From assembly GCA_947630625.1 (NCBI GenBank), contig CANRIL010000007.1:32793-96792 (forward strand): DNA of 64,000 nucleotides. Direction: 5' to 3'. This DNA comes from an uncultured Clostridia bacterium. Its GTDB lineage: Bacteria > Bacillota > Clostridia > Oscillospirales > CAG-272. Position numbers and translations under genes: made by a program. Below are positions 15,333-21,990 of the stretch, piece after piece; the first letter of the stretch is position 1; every line of letters starts with the position of its first letter. The notes beneath the pieces were generated by a model that made no database searches, was not told the origin of the DNA, and was given only the letters and a program-made list of their open reading frames with translations.

Positions 15333-16145
15333 ATGAACGATATTTTGACATCTCCATTTATCTCCGAGATGGCGGAGATAACGTCGAATATGTACCGGCT
15401 CGGCTGGAATGAGCGCAACGGCGGGAACATAAGCGTTCTGCTCGGCGAGGACGAGATAGCTCCGTACCTCGACGTGACGCGCGTCCTGCGCACGATCCCG
15501 ACCGGATTTGAAGCGCCGGAGCTTGACGGGAAATATTTCCTCGTGACCGGCACGGGCAAATACTTCCGCCGCGTCGCAAATGACCCTGAAAACACGCTCG
15601 GCATCGTTCGCATAACGGACAAGGGCAGGGCGGCTGAGCTGCTTTGGGGTTACTCTGACGGCGGCAAATTCACGAGCGAATTTCCGGCGCACATGATGAG
15701 CCATGCGGCGCGCCTGTCGGTCGACCCGGAGAACCGCGTTGTCATGCACTGCCACCCGACGCACACGCTGGCGATGAACTATATACACCCGCTTGACGAC
15801 AGATCGTTTACGCGCACGCTCTGGCAGATGTGTACCGAGTGCATCGTCGTTTTCCCGGAGGGCGTCGGCGTTCTGCCGTGGATGCTGTGCGGGACGAACG
15901 AGATCGGCCGCGCCACGGCTGAAAAGATGAAGGAATACCGCACCGTAGTCTGGGGTATGCACGGACTTTACTGCGCGGGCAAGTCGATGGAGGAGACGTT
16001 CGGGCTTGTGGAGACGGTCGAAAAGGCCGCCGAGATATTCATCCTGACAGCGGGCAAACCGCGCCTCAACACGATCCGCGACTGCGAGCTGCGCGAGCTC
16101 GCGGAATCGTTCGGCGTCGCTTACAGAGCCGATTTCCTTGACTGA
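15333..16145 (+). CDS. rhaD: Rhamnulose-1-phosphate aldolase
   Basis: 270 aa, a class II aldolase close to RhaD in length and sequence. It cleaves L-rhamnulose 1-phosphate to dihydroxyacetone phosphate and L-lactaldehyde using zinc. The N-terminus NMYRLGWNERNGGNIS and FLVTGTGKYFR are typical. The zinc histidines are in VMHCHPTHTLA and the later VVWGMHGLYCAG. No other rhamnose genes lie next to it in this window, so it may work with enzymes encoded elsewhere. It is preceded by a short spacer after the SOD terminator and followed by a GC-rich hairpin. Confidence 0.9.
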   Translation: MNDILTSPFISEMAEITSNMYRLGWNERNGGNISVLLGEDEIAPYLDVTRVLRTIPTGFEAPELDGKYFLVTGTGKYFRRVANDPENTLGIVRITDKGRAAELLWGYSDGGKFTSEFPAHMMSHAARLSVDPENRVVMHCHPTHTLAMNYIHPLDDRSFTRTLWQMCTECIVVFPEGVGVLPWMLCGTNEIGRATAEKMKEYRTVVWGMHGLYCAGKSMEETFGLVETVEKAAEIFILTAGKPRLNTIRDCELRELAESFGVAYRADFLD

Positions 16146-16160
16146 AAAAAGACAAAACGG

Positions 16161-16196
16161 AGCCGTCGGCGGCAAAGTCTGCCGGCGGCTTTAAAA
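16161..16196 (+). terminator. Probable terminator after rhaD
   Basis: GC-rich imperfect hairpin (AGCCGTCGGCGGCA...CTGCCGGCGGCT) followed by TTAAAATAAT. A duplicated ATAATATGCGCGC segment lies directly downstream. Confidence 0.5.
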
Positions 16197-16259
16197 TAAT
16201 ATGCGCGCGCATAATATGCGCGCTGCCTTCGCGCCGGGCGGCGGTCTTTATCAAAGAAA

Positions 16260-16414
16260 GCGCCCGTGGATCGAAATATTAAGAGATACGCGGAAACGGG
16301 ATTTGACATAAGTCGGGCTTACCGCGGAGCCCGTGGATTGAAATGCAAACGTCGTCAAGATGGACGCGGACAATTACGTCGGGCTCCCCGCGGAGCGCTG
16401 TCGTTGAAGGAAAC
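16260..16414 (+). CRISPR. Decayed CRISPR array: three degenerate repeats, two spacers
   Basis: The complete middle repeat is 33 nt at 16312-16344, starting GTCGGGCTTACCGCGG and ending GTGGATTGAAAT, with inverted arms GGGCT/AGCCC. This is the class of repeat seen with type I-C and related systems. The left repeat survives only as its 3' half (16260-16277, CGTGGATCGAAAT). The right one (16378-16414) keeps the 5' half GTCGGGCTCCCCGCGGAGC but its 3' end has drifted to TTGAAGGAAAC. The intervening spacers are 34 nt (16278-16311) and 33 nt (16345-16377), within the normal range. No cas genes are in the window. A CARF-domain nuclease lies about 660 nt downstream. Confidence 0.78.
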
Positions 16415-16439
16415 ACTTACATCAAATGTGGAGCGAAAA

Positions 16440-16943
16440 ATGAAATATTACACGAAATATGACTCTCCGGTGGGGGAGATCACGATAACGAGCGATGGGG
16501 AAGCCGTCACGGGGGTGTATATGGCAAACCAGCGGTTCCTCCCCGCGTCGTACGGTGAAAGCGTGAGAGGGCTCGCGATACACGACGCGGCGAGGGCGTG
16601 GCTCGACAGCTATTTCGGCGGCGGCAAACCGCGGCCGCACGATATCGCGCTCGCGCCCGCGGGGACTGAATTCCGCCTTGCGGTGTGGGAGCTTTTGTGC
16701 CGCATACCGTACGGGCAGACGGCTTCGTACGGGGACATAGCGAAGGAGATGGCAGCTTTGAGGCATGTTCCACGCATGTCGGCGCAGGCGGTCGGCGGCG
16801 CCGTCGGCCACAATCCGATTGGTATCATAATACCGTGTCACCGCGTGATCGGCAGCGACGGCGGTCTTGTCGGATACGGCGGCGGACTTGACAGAAAAGT
16901 GTTTCTGCTCCGTCACGAGGGCGTTGACCTGACCGGAATATAA
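16440..16943 (+). CDS. ogt: Methylated-DNA-[protein]-cysteine S-methyltransferase
   Basis: A 167-aa suicide repair protein that transfers alkyl groups from O6-alkylguanine to its own cysteine. The catalytic signature IIIPCHRVIG and the helix-turn-helix region PYGQTASYGDIAKEM with the following arginine are intact, and the N-terminal ribonuclease-like domain begins MKYYTKYDSPVGEI. The start at 16440 is chosen because the conserved domain begins there and GGAG lies just upstream. The longer open frame runs back through the CRISPR remnant and is not coding. It lies between that remnant and the CARF nuclease gene. Confidence 0.95.
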   Translation: MKYYTKYDSPVGEITITSDGEAVTGVYMANQRFLPASYGESVRGLAIHDAARAWLDSYFGGGKPRPHDIALAPAGTEFRLAVWELLCRIPYGQTASYGDIAKEMAALRHVPRMSAQAVGGAVGHNPIGIIIPCHRVIGSDGGLVGYGGGLDRKVFLLRHEGVDLTGI

Positions 16944-16974
16944 ATCGTTCGCGACGCGGAAAATGTCGAAATCG

Positions 16975-17044
16975 TTGACATTTTGGCGGTATCCGTGATA
17001 TCATATACACGATAAAAACGTCATCGCCGCAGGCCTGCGGCGGT
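16975..17044 (+). promoter_or_regulatory. Promoter and palindrome upstream of the CARF nuclease gene
   Basis: TTGACA (16975-16980) and TATCAT (16999-17004) with an 18-nt spacer. The expected start site near 17011 is followed by an 18-nt perfect palindrome CGCCGCAGGCCTGCGGCG at 17025-17042. It could be an operator or a 5'-UTR hairpin near the start of the transcript. No strong ribosome-binding site precedes the ATG at 17078. Confidence 0.6.
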
Positions 17045-17077
17045 GACCGGAATAAAGTAAAAAAGCTGTGACGTAAA

Positions 17078-18319
17078 ATGACGTATATTGAATTCTTTGA
17101 CAAAACCCAGATAGAAAACATCTGCTCAAGTTTGATCTCCCAGCCGGAGAGGGTGATTTTGATCGGGGACAAGCTTAAGCTGCTGCAGAAGCACGCGGAC
17201 AGGTTCGCCTCTATCCTTGAAAAGCGCGGGCAGCCGGTCGAGTTTTTGTGCAGAGCGGTAAACAAAAACGACATTTCCGACGTTATAGGCGTTTTGTCCT
17301 CGATCGTCGAGGAATACGACGACTGCGTGTTTGACCTGACGGGAGGCGATGACGTGCTCCTTGTCGCCTCCGGCATCGTATTCGAGCGCTACCGCGACCG
17401 CAATATACAGATGCACAGGATCAATATCCGCAGCAATAAAATTCAGGACTGCGATCTTGACGGCGTTACCGTTTTTGAAGGCGACGCGCCGTGCGTCTCC
17501 GTTGAAGAAAACGTGCGCATATACGGCGGAGATATAGTTTACGAAGGCAGAGCCGGGGCGACGCCGCGCTGGGACATGAACGACGACTTCGCGCACGATA
17601 TCGACGTGATGTGGGACATATGCAGGCAGGATGTAAGGCGCTGGAACGCGTATATAGGCATTTTTAAGCTGGCGGAGGAATTGGGCGCTCCCGGAAACGA
17701 CGAGCTCTCGACTGTCGCGGCAGTATATCTGCTGAAAGAACGCATGAAGGGCGACGGATGGGGAACATATAAGGATCGGATAATTGACGACCTTCGCCTG
17801 TTCGGGCTTGCCGAGGTGACGCGCGATTACGGGCTTATTACAATAAAATACAAAAACGCTCAGGTAAAAAAGGTGCTCACAAAAGAGGGTCAGGTCCTCG
17901 AAATGAAGATATACCTGACCGCGCTGCGGGCGCAGGACAATGAAGGGGAATATACATACAATGACGTGATGAACGGCGTCAGCATCGACTGGGACGGCGA
18001 AATACATACAGAGCCCGGCTCCGTCGACACGAAAAACGAGATCGACGTTATGATGATGCGCGGACTTGTGCCAGTTTTCGTGTCGTGCAAAAACGGGCTC
18101 GTCGACATAAACGAGCTATACAAGCTGAACACGGTCGCTGAACGATTCGGCGGCAGGTACGCGAAAAAGATTCTCGTTGCGACGGCGCTCGACAGCTGCT
18201 CCTCCGACGATTATATCAGGGCGCGCGCGAAGGACATGGGCATAAGGATAATCGACGACGCCGCGGAGCTTGACGAGGCGGGACTTCTGAAAACGGTAAA
18301 ATCCTTCTGGCGCGTTTGA
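17078..18319 (+). CDS. Card1/Can2-like CARF-domain nuclease (DUF1887-type)
   Basis: 413 aa. The N-terminal part (about 1-145) has the Rossmann-like CARF pattern: RVILIGDKLKLL, then CVFDLTGGDDVLLVASG at about 83-99, where such proteins contact a cyclic oligoadenylate. A middle winged-helix-like segment (about 195-265) is followed by a PD-(D/E)XK nuclease core with E275, then NEIDVMMMRGL and VFVSCKNG (E321, D323 and K338). This is the layout of Card1/Can2, type III CRISPR ancillary enzymes that cut DNA or RNA when bound to cyclic oligoadenylate. Here no cas10 is nearby, only a decayed CRISPR array. It has its own promoter and lies directly upstream of the AAA+ protease operon on the same strand. 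The assignment is from motif pattern. Confidence 0.8.
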   Translation: MTYIEFFDKTQIENICSSLISQPERVILIGDKLKLLQKHADRFASILEKRGQPVEFLCRAVNKNDISDVIGVLSSIVEEYDDCVFDLTGGDDVLLVASGIVFERYRDRNIQMHRINIRSNKIQDCDLDGVTVFEGDAPCVSVEENVRIYGGDIVYEGRAGATPRWDMNDDFAHDIDVMWDICRQDVRRWNAYIGIFKLAEELGAPGNDELSTVAAVYLLKERMKGDGWGTYKDRIIDDLRLFGLAEVTRDYGLITIKYKNAQVKKVLTKEGQVLEMKIYLTALRAQDNEGEYTYNDVMNGVSIDWDGEIHTEPGSVDTKNEIDVMMMRGLVPVFVSCKNGLVDINELYKLNTVAERFGGRYAKKILVATALDSCSSDDYIRARAKDMGIRIIDDAAELDEAGLLKTVKSFWRV

Positions 18320-18381
18320 GCTTTTTCGGCGGTTGCGGCTTATTTCGGCAAACGGCGGCAAAAGCTGAAACAAATTGGAAC

Positions 18382-18424
18382 AAAACGCGTTTTTGTTGAC
18401 ATGTTCGACACGGAGATGTATAAT
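18382..18424 (+). promoter_or_regulatory. Consensus promoter with adjacent inverted repeat for the ClpB/FtsH-RyR operon
   Basis: TTGACA (18396-18401) and TATAAT (18419-18424) are separated by 17 nt, an ideal sigma-A promoter. Overlapping the -35 is an inverted repeat, AACAAAA-CGCG-TTTTTGTT, suggesting a repressor site. The leader from about 18431 to the start at 18510 holds no recognised element apart from GGGGAG before the ATG. Confidence 0.7.
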
Positions 18425-18509
18425 AATATCTGTAATTTATGATAATTTCGCGTGCCTGCCTTCCGGCGGCGCATGATAAACCTGACATGATCAAAAAAGG
18501 GGAGAAAAC

Positions 18510-21500
18510 ATGGGAGAGATCAAAAACAGCGCGGTGCTTGACAAGCTGTTAGCATACGCAAAAGAGATCGGGGACGGCACGAGCTCCGTTCTGACCGCTG
18601 AAAAATTCGTCATAGCCGTATGCGATTATATCGACGGGACGTTTGACGCGGAGGATACGGGAAACATAGATTCCCTCAGGGCAATTTTCAGCGTCGAGGG
18701 AATAGAGCCGAAAAGCCTCCGGCAGTCGCTGATGATGCGCATCGTCGAAAATAAAGATCCTGCATATGTCGGAGAGCTTTTCATAAGAAAGAAGACGTAT
18801 GAGGCGAGGGCGAAGGCGGAAAAGGAAAAAGCGCCTGAAATCACGCCGGAGCTGCTGCTCGTTCTCGTTCTGGACGAACCGACAGATACGATCAGGCAGT
18901 GTATGGGCGGTTCAGCCGGGGCGCCCGGCATTAAGCTGCCGACGGGCGGGGGAAAAGACCCTTACGCCGCGCTGTTCGGGCGCGACTCCGGGGAAAAGTC
19001 GAAGGATGAAGAAAAGAAAAAGCAGCCGGAGCCGGAGACTCGGCCGGCGAACTCGAAGGACGCGATCTACAACATAACCGAAAAGACTAAAAACATCCGC
19101 GAGACGCTCAAAAACATAGTTTTCGGGCAGGATAACGCGATAAACGTTTTCGCGTCCGGATATTTTCAGGCGGAGCTTCTGTCGCTGACGGACAAAAAGC
19201 GCGTCCGCCCGAGAGCGACATTCCTGTTCGCAGGCCCTCCGGGCGTCGGCAAGACGTTCCTCGCGGAAAGCATCGCGAACGCGCTCGGTCTGCCGTTCCA
19301 GCGCTTTGACATGAGCGAATATTCGGACAACGAGGCGAGCGTTGAATTCTGCGGCTCCGATAAGGTTTACAAAAACGGCAAGGCGGGCAACGTCACGGGT
19401 TTTGTCGAATCTCATCCGGAGTGCGTGCTGCTGTTTGACGAGGTCGAGAAGTGCCACATAAGCGTTATACATCTGTTTTTGCAGATGCTTGACGCCGGGC
19501 GTCTGCGCGACAATTATACGGACACCGAGGTCAGCTTCAAAGACGCGATCATAATCCTCACGACAAACGCCGGAAAGCAGCTTTATGAGCAGTCGGAATC
19601 CGGAGATTTCTCCGGGCTGCCGAGAAAGGTCATTCTCAACGCGCTCAACAGGGATGTCAACCCGGTGACGGGCGCGCCGTTCTTCCCGTCCGCGATCTGC
19701 TCAAGATTCGCGTCCGGCAACGTCGTTATGTTCAACCATATCGGCGCGCACAATCTGCGAGCGATCGCGAAGAAGGAAATTCTCCGGCACGCGGCGAATT
19801 TCGAGCGCGAGATAGGGATCAAGGTCAACGTCGACGAGAATGTATTCACGGCGATTTTATTCGCTGAGGGCGGCGCTGCGGACGCGAGAACGATCCGCAG
19901 CCGCTCGGAGATGTTCTTTGACGACGAGCTTTACGAGCTTTCAAGGCTCGCCGCCTCCGGCAAAACGACGATCGGTCTGAAGGACATCGACAAAATAGAT
20001 ATAAAGGTCTGCCTCAGGGAGGGAGACACACAGATCAACCCGCTCTTTATAAGCAAAGAGGCGCCGGATATCCTCGTTTTCGCCTCGGAAGAAATCGCGG
20101 CGGCTGTCGGAACTTATCCGGGACTTTGTGAAATTTCGTCCGCGAAAACGCTCGACGAGGCGGCGGCGATTTTGCACAATAAGGATATAAAAGTGATCCT
20201 TATGGACCCGGCGTGCGGGCGCAGGTCAAACGACACGCAATATCTGAACGTCGAGGACGTTGAATCCGAGGCGAGGGATTTCTTCCGTTACCTGAGGGAG
20301 AATTACCGCGACACGCCCGTATATATACTTGAAACCCCCGGTCACGCGCTTGATCACGAGGAAATGGTCTCGTTTGACAGGCTCGGCGTCCGCGGAGAGC
20401 TGTCGCTTGAGAGCGGGGCTGACGCGCTGAGAAGCAGGCTTGAGCTTATATGCGCGGGCATACATCAGCAGAACAGCATGGCGTATCTTGCGCGGGCGAA
20501 CAAGCTCATTTCGTTTGAAACGGCGCAGTCGATAAACGAGGCGGAAAAAACGGCGGAGATCAGGCTGTTTGACTTCAGGATGGTCACGGCGGTCGACGCC
20601 GAGGACTCCAAAAACATCTTAAGCAGCGTCTCAAGGCCAAACGTGCATTTTGATGATGTTATAGGCGCGGAGGACGCGAAAAACGAGCTCCGTTATTTCG
20701 TCGAGTACCTGAAAAATCCGAAAAAATATATCGGCACGGGCGTTCGCGCGCCGAAGGGCATCATTTTATACGGTCCTCCCGGCACGGGCAAAACGATGCT
20801 CGCGAAGGCGATGGCGTGCGAATCAGACGTGACATTCATCAACGCGGAGGGAAATCAGTTCCTGCAAAAGCTTGTCGGAGAGGGCAAGGACAAGGTACAC
20901 GAGCTGTTCCGCGTGGCAAGAAAATACGCGCCGTCGATTTTGTTCGTCGACGAAATTGACGCGATAGCGAAAGAGCGCACGGGCGGCGAGAACGCGCTTC
21001 AGAACGGAGAGGATATCTTAACGGCGTTCCTCGCGGAGATGGACGGCTTCAAAAACGATCCGTCAAAGCCCGTATTCGTGCTCGCGGCTACGAATTTCGA
21101 CGTTGAGCCCGGCAGCTCAAGAAGTCTTGACGCGGCGCTGATGAGAAGATTTGACCGCAAGCTGTACATAGACCTTCCGAAAAAAGACGAGCGGATAAGG
21201 TTCATGCGCAAAAAGCTCGCGTCCAACAAGGCGTTCGAGGTCAGCGACGAAAAGATGGCGAATCTCGCCGTCCGTTCGACCGGAATGAGCCTTGCTGACC
21301 TTGAGTCTGTATTTGAGCTTGCGCTGCGCTCTATGATCCGCGAGGGCATACTTAAGGTAAACGACGACGTGCTTGACGATGCGTTTGAGACGTTCAACGG
21401 CGGCGAGGTCAAGAAGTGGGACGCGGCGACTATTGAACGTGTCGCAAGACATGAGGCGGGGCACACATATATCGCCTGGAGGAGCGGCGAGACGCCTTCA

Positions 21501-21962
21501 TACGTTACCGTAGTCTCAAGAGGAGATCACGGCGGATATATGCAGCATGACAGCGACGAGGACAAGGCGATATATACGAAGGACGAACTGCTCTCGCGGA
21601 TACGCACGTCTCTCGGCGGCCGCGCCGCGGAGATAGTGTATTACGGTGAGCGCGACGGACTTTCAACGGGACCGTCTTCCGATCTGATCTCCGCCACCTC
21701 GACGGCGCAGAAGATCATATGCACGTTCGGCATGGACGCTGACTTCGGGCTTGCGGTCGTGACGACGCGTTCCGCAAGAGACGGTGAGCTTTCGGGCGAG
21801 GTCAGATCAGCCGTGAACAGGATACTTGACGAAGAAATGAAGCGTGCGATCGCGCAGATAACGGAAGGAAAGCCGGCGATCGACGCGCTTGTCGAGAAGC
21901 TCATCTCCGAAAACCATCTGGGCGGAGACGAAATAAAGAAGATATTCGAAGAAAACAGATAA
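18510..21962 (+). CDS. ClpB-type AAA+ / receiver-like / FtsH-type AAA+ M41 metalloprotease fusion
   Basis: 1150 aa with an unusual order. Residues 1-130 form a helical N-domain, followed by a charged linker. Residues 185-500 are a ClpA/B C-terminal-type AAA+ module (Walker A GPPGVGKT 242-249, Walker B VLLFDEVEK 306-314). Residues 518-655 look like a degenerate receiver domain (ILVFASEE, VILMDPACG, TPVYILE). Residues 713-965 are an FtsH-type AAA+ (GPPGTGKT 755-762, ILFVDEIDA 810-818, RRFDR 879-883). Residues 975-1150 are an M41 peptidase with the zinc site HEAGH (981-985) and third ligand D1058 in SSDLISAT. All ATPase and protease motifs are intact. FtsH normally has N-terminal membrane helices and this protein has none, so it should be soluble. 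It is the first gene of the RyR operon. It probably unfolds and degrades proteins when the system is triggered (inference). Confidence 0.85.
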   Translation: MGEIKNSAVLDKLLAYAKEIGDGTSSVLTAEKFVIAVCDYIDGTFDAEDTGNIDSLRAIFSVEGIEPKSLRQSLMMRIVENKDPAYVGELFIRKKTYEARAKAEKEKAPEITPELLLVLVLDEPTDTIRQCMGGSAGAPGIKLPTGGGKDPYAALFGRDSGEKSKDEEKKKQPEPETRPANSKDAIYNITEKTKNIRETLKNIVFGQDNAINVFASGYFQAELLSLTDKKRVRPRATFLFAGPPGVGKTFLAESIANALGLPFQRFDMSEYSDNEASVEFCGSDKVYKNGKAGNVTGFVESHPECVLLFDEVEKCHISVIHLFLQMLDAGRLRDNYTDTEVSFKDAIIILTTNAGKQLYEQSESGDFSGLPRKVILNALNRDVNPVTGAPFFPSAICSRFASGNVVMFNHIGAHNLRAIAKKEILRHAANFEREIGIKVNVDENVFTAILFAEGGAADARTIRSRSEMFFDDELYELSRLAASGKTTIGLKDIDKIDIKVCLREGDTQINPLFISKEAPDILVFASEEIAAAVGTYPGLCEISSAKTLDEAAAILHNKDIKVILMDPACGRRSNDTQYLNVEDVESEARDFFRYLRENYRDTPVYILETPGHALDHEEMVSFDRLGVRGELSLESGADALRSRLELICAGIHQQNSMAYLARANKLISFETAQSINEAEKTAEIRLFDFRMVTAVDAEDSKNILSSVSRPNVHFDDVIGAEDAKNELRYFVEYLKNPKKYIGTGVRAPKGIILYGPPGTGKTMLAKAMACESDVTFINAEGNQFLQKLVGEGKDKVHELFRVARKYAPSILFVDEIDAIAKERTGGENALQNGEDILTAFLAEMDGFKNDPSKPVFVLAATNFDVEPGSSRSLDAALMRRFDRKLYIDLPKKDERIRFMRKKLASNKAFEVSDEKMANLAVRSTGMSLADLESVFELALRSMIREGILKVNDDVLDDAFETFNGGEVKKWDAATIERVARHEAGHTYIAWRSGETPSYVTVVSRGDHGGYMQHDSDEDKAIYTKDELLSRIRTSLGGRAAEIVYYGERDGLSTGPSSDLISATSTAQKIICTFGMDADFGLAVVTTRSARDGELSGEVRSAVNRILDEEMKRAIAQITEGKPAIDALVEKLISENHLGGDEIKKIFEENR

Positions 21963-21990
21963 AAACTCTGCAAAAAGCGAGGACATTTGC

